64,000 nt of DNA from Manduca sexta (GCF_014839805.1 NC_051138.1:3470983-3534982), one strand, 5' to 3'. Positions 38,401-49,840 are shown, counted from the first letter of the stretch. Numbers and translations: made by a program. The notes: a model not told the origin generated them from the sequence alone.

Positions 38401-40600
38401 GGCGTTGTGTTTTTAATTTTAGTTACACATTCAAACAATATATGGATTATTTTTTACAATGACATATTATGTTTCGTAAACAATATTAGGTGTACCTAAT
38501 GAATTAAAAATAAATATTTGCATTTAATAACATATCTACTTAGTACTTGTATATTTGTAGGTAGGAAGTATAACGTATGTACGTAATACAATAATACATA
38601 TGCATATGAGCAACAGGAAATATTTTTAAGAAATTCATATCAAGAGGGAATTTAATAGATAGGCGCATTGCTTCTAAGATACGGTTGTTAGACTTAATAT
38701 GCCCACTTAAAAAAATATAATTGATCTTTATTTTTGTATATAAGGTTCCAACAGGCTGGCATAAATGTATCGGTTGTCGAGGGATAATCATCTTACGTTA
38801 GTCGACATTCTATTTGACCCCACTCCACTTACTATCAGGTGAAGTGGGGTCACATTGACGTGCACGTTCAAAAAAGACGAATGAACTAAATCAGCTCAGT
38901 GGACTTCGATAAAAATTAAACTATATTAGTAAGAGATGACGTACATCATGTTTTGTCGGAGTGTGTGCGGAGTGGGCCTCATACTTTGTGCTTTAAGTGG
39001 GCAACATAAATATTTTTTTATCGGTTCCTGTATCAGAAGAATCTAAGGCTTTATTAAAAAAATATTTTGATTTCATCAAAAGTACTAACTTTTGATGAAA
39101 TCAAAATATTTGCCTACTAAGGCACGGGTAAAAGTGGACGTACGGAGAGATATAGTCGTGAAATAACGACCAAGCCCCTTAAATAAAGATTAAAAAAATG
39201 TAAATTCAGAAAATAAAAATCTAAATACTATAGAATACTGGAAAGGGATAGGCTAAAATTTTAGATAAAAACAACTCATATAATAATATCAACATATAGA
39301 AACAACTAGATAAGTATTGTTTTCCCCAAGGAAAAAATATTTTCAATTAAAAAATTACGCATGATAACAATCTTAGCTGTAATATTATGATATCGTATGC
39401 ATAATCTAATACGTGTGAAAATGTCGGTATTTAACAGATATATTGTCCTCGACTGAAATTCTTGTAACAGTATTTTTTGCGGTCTTTAGTATACATACTA
39501 AAAAAAGTCCCCAAAGGCTGTCTGTTTGTATGTGATCGATTTTCTCAAAATGTAGGTACTGAACGGATTTTTGTACGATTTTTAATAAAACCTAGTGCAA
39601 TTCTTGAGATAGGTTTAGGTTAATAACTGCGAAAGATACAGAAAGTTTGAATTAGATAGTGGAATTGATGGACATTATTTCTCCTAAACTGACATATTTA
39701 GTAAAGATGACCTATTGACGCTGTAGTCAAAACGCACTGTACAGATGTACGTAGTAGAGACCTACACTTATAAATTTTGCAATTATTATATTATGTCTAA
39801 TATATAACATTCCTTTTCACCTTGCTGGTTTAGTAGCAGCGTCCTTCAGTTATGAACCGTGAAATTGTAGATTCGATCCCAGGTTATTGAAATGCATTAT
39901 CAATGTGTACGTCCTGCGTAGTTGTTGAAATTTGAGTTTATTGCCATTTCGTCACATTGTATCATAAATTAAGTGCGTTTTATAAATCGAAAACACAAAA
40001 TAGTACCAGTAAGTTTGAGACCGAGACCTCATCAGTTAACAGAATAATTAGTAAAAAAATTACAGTAATATTATACATATACAGCGTATACATATGTTTT
40101 TAAGGGATATTTAAATTATATAGAATATTACTGTGCTATTTTTTTCATTATTATACATATTGTTGTTAGTAGGTAATATGTACACTTTATATTCCATCCA
40201 ATGGTTGCCTGTAAAAGATTGTGTCGAGAATAAGACCGGCAATAATACCCGCTATGCCTTACATGGTTTTTTAATTTTAAGTGCAGTGTTTTTGTTTTTA
40301 ATTCCCAATAATGCTATAAAATAAATATAATAAAATAAATAAATGTTTGCACAAGGTGTATTTCACTTGTATATATATTGTATCTGCCTAATTATTCGAC
40401 TAATAATAATCAATATTAAGAAAAAAATATTATTTTCCCGTAAATATAAACGAGAATAATTAACATCGCTGCATAGTTTAACGATTATAAATCAATAAAA
40501 TTAAAAACAAACCTGCTACGGCTAAAGCCTGATCCAAATCAGATGCATATTGAGATCGTTCGTCAATATCGCCGGTTACACTTTTAATTTTTCGTTCCAT
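29431..40600 (-). CDS. SV2-like major facilitator superfamily transporter
   Basis: A ten-exon model gives 517 aa with consistent phases. Exons: 40513-40600, 37025-37186, 33396-33578, 32905-33021, 32251-32489, 32031-32176, 31480-31585, 30599-30900, 30199-30326, 29431-29513. It encodes a multi-pass membrane protein of the group insect annotations call synaptic vesicle glycoprotein 2-like. Seen in it: the N-terminal DLDQALAVAGIGWYN lead-in, the MFS loop motif GYLVDTQGRKR at about residues 93-103, the TYIGEILPQQYR segment, APESPKYL near 226-233 before the central loop, and a C-terminal half with PTHLRG and GRLGSVIGTN. The family moves small organic solutes; the substrate here is unknown. The acceptor of exon 4 is chosen at 33021 because the nearby upstream AG would create a stop. 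An AATAAA overlaps the stop codon. Introns 1 and 2 are long and full of transposons. Confidence 0.88.
29570..29690. mobile_element. hAT-like MITE relic in transporter intron 9
   Basis: The stretch starts CAGGGATTTCCACAGTAGTC and contains CGATATCTACCC, and its far side carries GGGGGTCAACACGAGG. This layout is common in small hAT-derived elements. The ends are degraded and no target duplication was identified. Confidence 0.35.
33740..34575 (+). mobile_element. Non-autonomous Helitron, family B, copy 1
   Basis: Starts TCTATATACTTATAAAG after an A, repeats AATCTGTAGAGAGG inside, and ends with a hairpin-like GCGGGTAAAGCTGCGGGC, then GGAAGCTAG followed by T. This matches the Helitron 5' TC and 3' hairpin plus CTRR pattern. 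It is 836 bp, without a helicase gene, in intron 2 of the transporter gene. It closely matches 50995-51803 and, in inverse orientation and shortened, 35691-36132. Confidence 0.75.
34585..34868 (-). mobile_element. tRNA-derived SINE
   Basis: Read on the minus strand, a polymerase III B-box-like motif (GGTTCAAATCCCG at about 34799-34811) sits near the head, followed by a body with CGGTGTGATACTCCTATGCC and CCGTCACACCGGAC. It ends nine bases from the Helitron end at 34575. It is a transposed tRNA-like copy, not a functional tRNA gene: the head does not fold into a clean cloverleaf. Confidence 0.6.
35691..36132 (-). mobile_element. Truncated Helitron, family B, copy 2 (inverted)
   Basis: The minus-strand 5' end is intact (TCTATACTTATAATAAATC, starting at 36132 after an A). 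The last 50 or so bases, with the hairpin and CTAG, are missing, and a central block present in the other copies is deleted. With 33740-34575 it forms an inverted pair about 1.1 kb apart in the same intron. Confidence 0.7.
37255..37390 (+). mobile_element. tRNA-like SINE relic
   Basis: It contains a B-box-like GGGTTTGATCCCC (about 37300-37312) and a preceding A-box-like region, in transporter intron 1 just upstream of exon 2 in gene orientation. It is degraded and has no cloverleaf. Confidence 0.35.
38165..38420 (+). mobile_element. SINE with tRNA-like head
   Basis: The head (CTGGATCCGAATTCCGGGTC, a degenerate B box) is followed by a body with CAGTGTCAGCTCGGAG and a 3' region CACATGATGGGACGGAATAC leading to GCCCGTCTGCTTACGCC and a T-rich end. 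The 3' half recurs as a fragment near 16725. It lies in transporter intron 1. Confidence 0.6.
39060..39111. repeat. Perfect 24-bp inverted repeat with 4-base loop
   Basis: Arms 39060-39083 and 39088-39111 are exact reverse complements around the loop ACTA. One arm contains ATTTTGATTTCATCAAAAG. It lies in transporter intron 1 and has no coding context. Confidence 0.9.
39822..39905 (+). mobile_element. tRNA-like SINE head
   Basis: An A-box-like GGTTTAGTAGCA and a B-box-like AGATTCGATCCCA are correctly ordered about 40 bases apart. Only the head is recognisable, and pairing is too poor for a tRNA gene. Confidence 0.4.
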
Positions 40601-41763
40601 TCTGATCACTTATTTACACTAATTACTACCCGCACATTGAAACCACCGGTGGTGTTGAGTGACAAGACAGCACTGAAGAAAGCGAGTCAACACACTTCTG
40701 TCTTGTTTTCCTGTAAGCAAGTCGTGCAGGGGGTGCGATCCATACAAGAGTGTCGATGCTAAGCGGTGAGTGTGAGAATGTCTTTGTATTTTATCAAGCC
40801 CGACATTATCAGCATTAATTGATGATATAATCATACTACGTAGTTCTATGCTGAGTTTATATAAAAACTGCGGCAAGCATGCCTGAGGTTATTGAATTCA
40901 AATTGGGGTACTTACTGTGGTTAGTGCGTTTTCATTCGCCGATCCTGATTGTTTTCGTTTGCGAAATTAATACAACTCTGAAATAGCTTGTTTTAATTTA
41001 ATGGTTTTGTTATTACTCGCGTGGTGCAAGATCCTTGATGTATCTACTGTTGTCACATAAAAAAAAGTTATTTTTAGTTTATGTGCGCACAATAATGATA
41101 CACAAATATTTGTATTATAGTTCGACAATTCAATTATAATAATTCTTACTATACAATTGTACATTTTTTGGTATAAAAAAAATAATTAACCAGTGACATA
41201 AAAACCCTCAGCGACTTTATTTTTTTACTTATTAGAGGTTTTTGGGGTTGGGGGTTATTTTTTTTTTTAAATTACTGTTTTCTCTACCATAGGACTTCGC
41301 ACCAATATCGATCCATCCGTTTGGCAGCTACAATGCTATAGACAGACATACAGGTACACAGACACACATGTACGCACTTTAAACTTATAGGCAACAGTCC
41401 TCATTTTGCGTCGGGGATTAAAAAATTAACATTTCATTCTTGGATTAAAAATATTTCAATGTAACTAAGTACTAAATATTTCATTGATTTACAGAAAAAA
41501 AGGAGTACAAGAGAATGGCACGTACATGGTCATTATTTTCTTTCGTAATACTTATTACTTACATAAATTCATACAAACGTGTTAACATACTTGTATGTAT
41601 ATTGAACCCTACTTTTCATTACATAAGTATTCATTGAAATGTTTTTTGTAAAAGCAGTACATATAGCAATAAATAAAATAAATTTCTTTAATACTCCTTA
41701 CTTTGGCAATGTGCATGTGCATGGCATCGATACTGTTTTACTTCTCGTTTTCTTGGTCTAGAG
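40601..41763. other. Transporter 5' region and intergenic sequence
   Basis: The first 250 bases upstream of the transporter start are comparatively GC-rich and probably contain its 5' untranslated region. Further out the sequence is AT-rich. A plus-strand and a minus-strand frame overlap here without coding signatures. At about 41687-41692 the minus strand carries ATTAAA, a possible poly(A) signal for the exon at 41764-41954. Confidence 0.5.
40856..40866 (-). promoter_or_regulatory. Possible TATA box of the transporter gene
   Basis: The minus strand reads TTTTATATAAACTC about 255 bases upstream of the start codon at 40600. A start site around 40830 would give a 230-base untranslated leader. 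This is the only TATA-like element close to the gene, but such motifs are frequent in AT-rich DNA. Confidence 0.3.
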
Positions 41764-41954
41764 TTAGCCTATATAGGCAGTGGTTTGGAAAATCTTGGAT
41801 TCGATGCACTTTTTGGATATCATTAGTCTAGGATAAGAATTTGGATCCCCCGAAATGTGATTGACGTCAGATGGATCGCCAAACTTCAAAATTAGCACAA
41901 TCGATTCTGCGATATGTGTGGTGTAAATGTACTCGGTCGACTCTATATTGTGGG
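41764..41954 (-). CDS. Probable alternative last exon of the 42075-46703 gene
   Basis: A frame of 62 codons plus stop follows a good acceptor (TTTTTCCAACAG). It begins HNIESTEYIYTTHIAES and ends QTTAYIG. The acceptor is phase 1, which fits the phase-1 donor at 42401 of the large exon, so it could replace the exon at 42075-42331. An ATTAAA lies about 72 bases past its stop. Its composition is more protein-like and less repetitive than the rest of the gene. Alternatively it belongs to an unrelated small gene whose upstream exon I did not find. Confidence 0.45.
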
Positions 41955-42074
41955 CTGTTGGAAAAACAAACAAAACACTTATTTGTATAGTATTGTAGTA
42001 TATATTTACCGAAAGATTAAAAAAATACAGTAATAAAAAAATACTTTGTAAATGGTGTAATATATTTGAATTGT

Positions 42075-45000
42075 TTAAAATAATCTTTTCAAACAAACGC
42101 ATCTTTTGTTAATATTTATGAGGCGTAAATTGTTTGATTTTCTAGTAATCAAATTCTCTTTAAGTATCGAGCTGTGTCGTGCTAAATGATCTATTTCAGC
42201 CTTCAAGTCTTTCATAGCATTTTGTAACGGCAACAACTCCTTTTCATAAATAGAATGTAAATTGGGCGCCATGACATCAGGCGTCTGGAACTTATTAGTG
42301 GCCATATCCGTGTGATACACGTTAGGGGCATCTAAAAAAATATTTCGAGTTTATTCAATTATATTAATGATAATTCACTTTGTGCGATTCTATACTTTAC
42401 CTTTTATGACATCATGTGGTATGTGATTATTAACTTTTTTAATTTGTAGAAATAAACTATTTTCAGAATCTATTGGAATTTTCATTTCATTATTGTACAG
42501 GCTTATATCTGATTTTATTATAATTACTCTATCATCTGAATATCGCTGTGCTTCCTTTTCGCTATTAAATGTTTTAATGATTATTTTATTTTCATTATTA
42601 ACGTAACTTTGAAATGCTAAATCAACAGCTACTGTTTCTTTGCTATTTGTCTTGGTTAGAGTATCTTCAGATGGTGTATATAAAACAGAACGAGATTTCA
42701 AAGTTGTTATCTCTTGCTTTAATTTTGTTGTATCTGGCATTGCAACCACATCAAAAATTGTAGACAGTTTTTCTAATTTGGGTCTTTCCAGATTCGACTC
42801 GTCTTTTTCGTCCTCTGATTTATTAATAATTATTTTTTGTTTATTTTTTATATTGGGTGGATATAGCGACATGGTCGTGTACTCGATGTCTAGTAGGTCG
42901 GATTTATTAAACTCAGATTCGGCAGTATTGTTTTCTGCCTCATTTATTAAGTTATTTTTTACAACCTCATTTGATATTCTTTCTGGAAATGCAGTGTTAG
43001 CTATCTCATTTTGTATAATTTTATTATTTTTTAATTCATAGTATCTCATACTAACATGCTCATCTGCCTTAAATTCTGATGTTATTCCAGAATCATGTTT
43101 CGTCATCGTTGCACCTATCGATCCATTGCCATTTTCTTGGCTTTTGTTTTTTTTTTCAATCATGGTATCATTTACTTCTATTGGTTCGGAGGTGGAATAC
43201 GTATTAATATAATCGATATTTGAGTTTGAAATGCGATGTGTAATTGGCTTGTCAAGTACACTATTTATTTCCGTCTTCACTTGTTCGTCATATTGATCAG
43301 GTAACATTCTTTTAATATCCTCAGTTGTTCCTTCAGGACTATAATTTAATGAGTCTTCTTTAGTGTCGATCACTTGAATTGTATTTGATTTATCATCAAG
43401 TAACTGTTTTGTAGAATTGTCTAGTACAATGTTTGGTATGTTGTTTTGTACAACCGAGTCTGTAAATTCATTTATATTGTCATGTGTCAAATTTTCAAGT
43501 TCTTTTGTGGAGTTAATACTATTTTTTTCTTGCCATTTGTACAAAGCTTCCTTTGATAGGCGTAATTTTAAGTCGGTTGTTATTTCAGCCGACGGTATTG
43601 TGTCCTTCTTTAATAGAGCTTCTTCGGACGGAAACACATTTTTTTTTATATTAAAGCCTTCGTTTTCTAAGTTTTGATTAGGCAGGGCGTTTGGAAGACT
43701 TGTAGTATCAATATGTGATAAGTCTTCTTTTTGTTGCGGGAAAGGCATAACTGTACTGTTTGCGTTTTCAAACGGTTGGTCGTTGGTCTCTTTTAGAAAT
43801 TCCTGAAATCCTTTCTTAATGTTAGACTTCTCTTGAGTGGTATGTTCAGATTCATATTTATCAAGTTGGTTTTGTTCATATTTTATTACTTTACCCTGAC
43901 TGTTACTACTAGATACTTCACTAATAGTAGACTTAGCTACCAGCGAAGGAGTTGATGTTATATTTTTTTTATCGCGTAGGTTCTCTAAGTCTCTAAGTCC
44001 ATCGTTTTCGGACCTTTCGTTGCTGTTATATGATCGTTCAGTCTTCTTTTTTATTTGGTTTTTAAAAGTGTATTCATTATCATATATTGATGTGTCCTCA
44101 TTTAATTTATTACCATTAGATTTTAAATCTACTTGGTTACTTTGTATTTTGTCATCATTTAGATAATTGGTGAGGTTTTTTATCGATCCATTTTTTATAA
44201 TATAATTATCTTTTGTATTAAAATTTTTAGTAGTCTCTATCAATTTGGACGACACTGATTCCTTTGATTTTGAAAACAAATATCCATCGACAAGATTGGT
44301 CGATAAGATTGTTTTTTTCTCTTTAATTTCAGAAGTTTGTTCGGTTATTGATATTGCAGGGCTAGGTACAATATCCTGGCCTAATGCAGAGTGATCGTCA
44401 GTAGAGTTCAGAATATGTGATAGTTTATCTGTTTTACTCCAAATACTGCTATTAAAAATGGAAGGCTTTTTTTCAGTATCGTTTAGAACTTCTTCAACTA
44501 TATGACCGGCTTCTAAATCAAGTCCAGTTGTTAGTATTTGTTCTTTTGTTGCGTCTGTTAAATTTATTTTACATTCATCATCCATATGGTCCTTAGTAAC
44601 CTCATTATCTAGTTTACTTGAGATTAAATCGTCATTGAATTCCTTAGCAACCTCATTATCAAGTTTACTTGAGATTAAAACGTCATCTAATTTAGCAGTT
44701 CCGTAATTTTTTTGAGAGTCACTCTTAGAAATCTTAGCATGAATAGAACTCCTTTTACTTAAACTTTTATCATTTATTTCCAAAGATAGCGGTAAATTTA
44801 AATTCTTGCTTATCATTAAATTCTCTTGTTGAGCAAGTTGCTCTAGTAAAGTCTTGGAAAAATTATCAACTTCTTTATTTAAGACTGTACTGTTTACAGA
44901 TTCAGTAGTTTTATCAACCATTTTAGAGTCACTTTTAGAATTTTTTATTTGGATGGAACTTCTCTTTTCTAGACTTTTAAAATTATCTTCTAAAAACGTT

Positions 45001-46703
45001 GGTAATGTGAAAGTCTTATTTAATATTAAAGTCTCTTGTGGAGCCAATTGTTCTGATAAAGTTTTAGAGATAATTAGGTTTGTTTCGGCTAATGATGATC
45101 TTACTGATGGCTTTATGGTGGTATCAATACTTTTTATAGTAATACTTGCTGATTTTGAAGTGATGTCACGAGAAACCAGTTCATGTGTCGATAATGTTAT
45201 AGGTTTAGTTTCATGAATCGATTCAATTTTACTATCTAATTTGTTAGGCAATATGATGCTGTCTGTTTCAACAAAATTGGTAAGAGCTGCTTTGTTTTTA
45301 CTAATAGAATCATCAACAGCGGGTGCGATTTCTAGATTAGTACTCGAAAGGTCTTCAAATTGTTTAATTTGTTTTGTTGATGATATTATAATATTTGATA
45401 CTTCCCGGTGTACGCTCTCAATGTTTTTATCTAATTGCAGAGGGGAAGAGCTGTGATCTTTTTTAACTTCACTACTTGATTCACTTTTCACACAAAAGGC
45501 CGGCTGAAAAGAAACGTTTTCATCTTCAAAACGTAATATTTCTTGCTCATAGTTTTTATTTTCAATTTTATTTTTAATTTCTTTTGGGGAAATAAAATAT
45601 GTTGAAGAAAACTCATTAAAGGATTTTCTGGATTTGTTATCAGCTGATATTCTTTGTTGGGTCATTTTTTCGTTATTTAGACGAATTTCACTTGGGGTTA
45701 AAGGCGGAGGATAAGTTATAATCGAATTAGAATACGTGACGCTCAGTGAAGTATTAACTGATTCTGCTCGGTAAAGATTTAGTATAGAGTTAGTTTTGGG
45801 TTGTGTTTCAATTAATTTTACATCTAGTGTATTATCATGGTGTGATTTATCTTTTGATGATGTAGATTTAATTAGTGAGTCTCTTTTCAGAGACTGAACA
45901 TCATCCCCAAGATATAAATTCTTAGTAGTAAAAGTAGATGTTTCTAACTGCAGTTGTTGTTTGATAGGCGTATATGAATACTTATCTTCACCGAATGGTG
46001 GATCGAGACAACCTCCTGCAAAATATAATACATTGAGAAGTCACAGTTAATTTTGAAATTTATAAATAATTTGAATAATAGGTATAATATATGTCTTTTT
46101 GCTAACCTGGTTTACATTTTCCTAAGAAATTTTGATGCCTTTTTGATACCACAGTAGATATATCAAGATAATCATTTTTTGATATAGTCAAGTGCGTTTT
46201 CATAATTTCATCCGATTTACTAGTTATTTCATAATTCTCTTGATTTTTACTGGGTTCGTAAGATTCTTTTTCATCATTTGGGTTTCCTAGACATATGCCT
46301 GAAAAGAAAAATTAATTATGGCATTATTTCCTTTGCAAATAATTTGTTAAATTATTACAAAAGCATTTAAGGTACCTGGTCTAAGTATTTCAAAAAACTT
46401 ATTTCTATGTTTCTTAGTAGGTACCGTCTGATCAGTATCCATGATCATATCAAATGACATAATTGTTTGATCGCTATTAACTAAGCGAATTTTCTCTTTT
46501 GCGGACCTGGTATGGTTCCTTTTTGGTACAGATATAACATTATGATATATATCAGCTTTATCCTTCTTCCGAACTTTCACTTTTACTTTGACGGGAGTGC
46601 CTTTTGATGTGCCAGTTAGCTGAACTATATCATTTTGCACAACTTCGACTTGCAATGATAATAAACTTTGAACTATTTTTTCGACAAGGATTTCATTATT
46701 CAT
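42075..46703 (-). CDS. Large low-complexity protein of unknown function
   Basis: A four-exon model (46376-46703, 46107-46298, 42401-46015, 42075-42331) gives about 1463 aa, with all introns in phase 1. I do not recognise the family. Exon 1 encodes a short ordered start (MNNEILVEKIVQSLLSLQVEV) and a basic VKVKVKVRKKDK run. Exons 2 and 3 begin alike (GICLGNP, GGCLDPP). The 3.6-kb exon is rich in Ser, Lys, Asn, Thr and Glu and looks disordered; a roughly 70-residue segment is tandemly repeated at about residues 490-615. The last exon ends in a coiled-coil-like segment (IYEKELLPLQNAMKDLKAE). No signal peptide or membrane segment is seen. It lies 208 bases downstream of the 46912-48214 gene in the same direction. 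Confidence 0.75.
44586..45068 (-). repeat. Internal coding tandem repeats in the large exon
   Basis: Two copies of a unit with a 70-codon period lie at 45068-44859 and from 44858. Both carry SKTLxEQLAxQExL and KRSSI, then KSDS. Just after, DDVLISSKLDNEV and DDLISSKLDNEV repeat with a 17-codon period. These are duplications inside the gene, not transposons. Confidence 0.8.
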
Positions 46704-46889
46704 GATCCTGAAACTCTAAAATCAATTTAAATTTATTTCTTGACAAAATATAACAGTACTCTTATATAAATAGGGATTCTCATATTATTAACAAAATATA
46801 ACACATTTTAAAAAGTTATTAATTATGACTTCATAATCTACAAACACGAAATAATTTATACGCAAAGTTATACGAGTCCATAAATTATA

Positions 46890-46895
46890 TTTATT
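46890..46895 (-). terminator. Poly(A) signal AATAAA after the 46912-48214 gene
   Basis: AATAAA on the minus strand about 17 bases past the stop codon at 46912. It supports transcript ending before the next start codon at 46703, so the two reading units are probably separately terminated. Confidence 0.5.
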
Positions 46896-46911
46896 CACAA
46901 TAAATGAATAT

Positions 46912-48214
46912 CTATCCATCAAATACAATAGAATAAACAACACGATTAGATTTTATGTGTTTTTTACAGCATTGTGCCACGTGATCGTTAAAGTTAGAAT
47001 CGATAGTTTTATACATTAAGGAAATGTGCGATGATTTTTTCCATTCTGTCCCCAATGTAGCACACTTGCATAATAGTTCATTAAGCATTATTTTCAATGG
47101 CATAATCTCTTTTTCCATTACTTGCACCAGCTCTGCTACCCTTATTTCTGGTAATATTCGTTTTCTTACGCTGAAGTTTTGAACTTCGTTTGTGTAATTA
47201 AGATCAAAGTCCTTTTGTTTCGTAAATAATTTGTATTTGTTAACATTTTCGTTATATATATTATTTATAGTGCAAATATTTGCAATACAGGCTGTTTCTT
47301 TATTAACTTCGTTAAAGTAATAAATTACTGAGTTAGGAGTAACGTTTTCTTTTATGATATCAGCGTCGATAGAGCACACAGGGGTTTGACTTAATGTTCT
47401 AGAATTGGCCTTGCTCGTCGAGTTCATGTTCGTTGATATGCATGTTATCGTTTCACCAGATTGTGTACAGGCATCTATACACAAAGCAAAATCACTTTCG
47501 GTGTTAGTTATTTTATCTATAGAGTTTCTGTTTATGTTAACAGTGTTAAGACTCGAAGCATCTTCGCTCGCTAAAACTAATTAAAAGTTAATTGTTAGCG
47601 TACATATTAAATAGGATAATAATAATATAATCTACTCTATATATTATGCCATTTGTAGCTGATACAATTATACCTTTGCCAACTTCATTATGATTATCAA
47701 TGTCTTCGCGTGTTTCATCGTTATTACTGAACGAGTCGTTAATTTGTTCTTTGAAAGGGTCTTCGTCAATTGAATTCTGTTTATTTGTAGGTCCATGAAT
47801 ATTCTTTAGCTCATTAAGATTTAATAACAGTTTTTGCATGTCATCGGTATGGTTTAAGTTTGCTGCTATTTTGGTAACTACGTAAGTATCGCTTATAATT
47901 CGTTTAACGTCACCAGATGCTAAATTAAATTTCGTAATAGAAGATGGCAGTAATAAATCTACACAAGAGTAGTAAATTTTATTTAAATTTTCATTTATTT
48001 CTTTAAAGGTTTGTCGCGGCAACTTCTGAAGTATAATCTTATAGGTCATAGGTATTGTGTATTCTATTAAATTATTTTCATTTTTCCATTCTATTTGGTC
48101 GATATTTTGTATATCCGATATTTCAGGTACTATTTCTAGACAGCATTGTGAACTATCTTTGTCAAAATCTTTCATAATTGGTATAAATTTAATTTTAAGT
48201 CCAGCGGTACCCAT
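46912..48214 (-). CDS. Protein of unknown function, two exons, paired with the downstream large gene
   Basis: Exon 47674-48214 and exon 46912-47576 join in phase 1 to give 401 aa. The start at 48214 (MGTAGLKIKFIPI) is chosen because the frame upstream is hydrophobic low-complexity sequence that includes an acceptor-like TTTCAG. The first exon has a globular-looking half (LPRQTFKEINENLNK, then SSITKFNLASGDVKR). The second is Asn- and Thr-rich and ends with a coiled-coil-like segment, VMEKEIMPLKIMLNELLCKC. That segment resembles IYEKELLPLQNAMKDLKAE at the end of the downstream gene. I do not recognise the family. The two units may be tandem duplicates or alternative parts of one locus. No signal peptide is evident from the chosen start. 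Confidence 0.65.
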
Positions 48215-48840
48215 TGTCGTTGTTTGCAACAATATAAGCAAGCAAAGATCCCATAAACAAAAAAAAAATCTGAAATAAAAATAAAAAAAATACATTTGTA
48301 AGCTTATGTACCATTGCCTCAGAGCGACGTTGAACGCAATTTTGTCAAACAGGACAACGAGGTCGAATATTTATTTTCTAAAAAATCAACAAGAAATTTT
48401 GGACATTTAGATAGACCCTATGAAAATCTTCTTTTTCATAACTACATAAGATCGGTAGCACCCTTACTTTCCCTATGGTATTGCGGATGTTTATGGGCGA
48501 TAATTACCGCTCTCCTTGAGGTGATAGTCATACAAATTTGCCGATATGATATAAATTAAATATAATCTACCCATACCTATAACATCACGGATGAATGAGT
48601 GTTTGAGGTAGGAGTAAATAAATTTCTTACAGCTATATTGAAAACGACTGTTAGTACATACTTGTGAAACCAAGGGTAGGAGGTGATATAAGTTTAATAA
48701 TACACTCAATACATAATTTTGAAATTCCGGATATTTGGAAACTACAAAAATTTTTGGATCACTGACATGATGTTTATTTGTCAAAAATATTTTTTTCTTT
48801 TAGCTATCGCCAATAAGTATTTATTACTTTTATAATATTA
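48215..48840. other. Intergenic sequence
   Basis: This holds the presumed promoter of the 46912-48214 gene. A plus-strand frame at 48314-48559 (81 codons) and a minus-strand frame at 48491-48784 overlap each other. Neither has a recognisable domain and I regard both as chance. Confidence 0.5.
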
Positions 48841-49169
48841 CTAGCTTTTGCTCGCGGCTCCGCCCGCGTTATAAAGTTTTTCAGGCTAAAGTTTTCCGTT
48901 ATAAAAATAGTAGTTTCCCGGGAGCCTATGTTCTTCCCAGGGTCTCAAACTGTCTCCATACCAAATTTCATCTTAATACGTTAGGTAGTTTTTGAGCTTA
49001 ACACGTTAAGGCAGACAGATGCAGCGGGGGACTTTGTTATATTATTTAGAACTTTTTAAGTGAAACAATCCCGTTATACATCATTGTTGCATAACTTTAA
49101 CCGTTTACGCAGCACAGGCAACGCAAGCTCTCAAAACTCATAATTTTCCCCGTTTTTGCAACATGTTTC

Positions 49170-49779
49170 ATTACTGCTCCGCTCCTATTGGTTATAGCAT
49201 GATGATATATGCCTATAGCACTCCAGGAACAAAGGGCTATCCAACACAAAAAGATTTTTTCAGTTCAAACCGGTAGTTCCTGAGATTAGCCATTACTGCT
49301 CCGCTCCTATTGGTCATAGCGTGATGATATATAACTTTGAGCACTTCACAAAGGACTATTCAACACAAAAATATTTTTTCAGTTCGAATCGGTAGTTCCT
49401 GAGATTAGCCATTACTGCTCCGCTCCTATTGAATATAGCGTGATGATATATAGCCTATAGCTCTCCACGAACAAAGAGCTATCCAACGCAAAAAGAATTT
49501 TTCAGTTTGAACCGGTAGTTCCTGAGATTAACCATTACTGCCCCGCTCCTATTGGGTATAGCGTGATGATATATAGCCTATAGCACTCCACGAATAAAGG
49601 GCTATCCAACGCAAAAATAATTTTTCAGTTTGGACCGGTAGTTCCTGAGATTAGCCATTACTGCCCCGCTCCTATTGGGTATAGCGTGATGATATATAGC
49701 CTATAGCACTCCACGAACAAAGGGCTATCCAACGCAAAAAGAATTTTTCAGTTTGGACCGGTAGTTCCTGAGATTAGCG
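49170..49779. repeat. 123-bp tandem repeat, five units, inside Helitron A copy 3
   Basis: Units start at 49170, 49292, 49411, 49534 and 49657, so spacing is 122, 119, 123 and 123. The first three units differ most; the last two share a CTGCCCCGC variant of the start and look recently duplicated. Confidence 0.9.
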
Positions 49780-49785
49780 CGTTCA

Positions 49786-49840
49786 AACAAACAAACAAAC
49801 AAACAAACAAACAAACAAACAAACAAAAAAACAAACAAAC
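49786..49840. repeat. (CAAA)n microsatellite
   Basis: A run of CAAA with one A-rich interruption near the 5' end of the Helitron. The other copies have 4 to 5 such units at the same place. Confidence 0.9.

Noticed and set aside
46347..48214. Joining both low-complexity genes into one
   Set aside because: The upstream unit ends in a stop codon followed closely by AATAAA, and the downstream unit has its own ATG; kept separate, though alternative splicing between them is possible.
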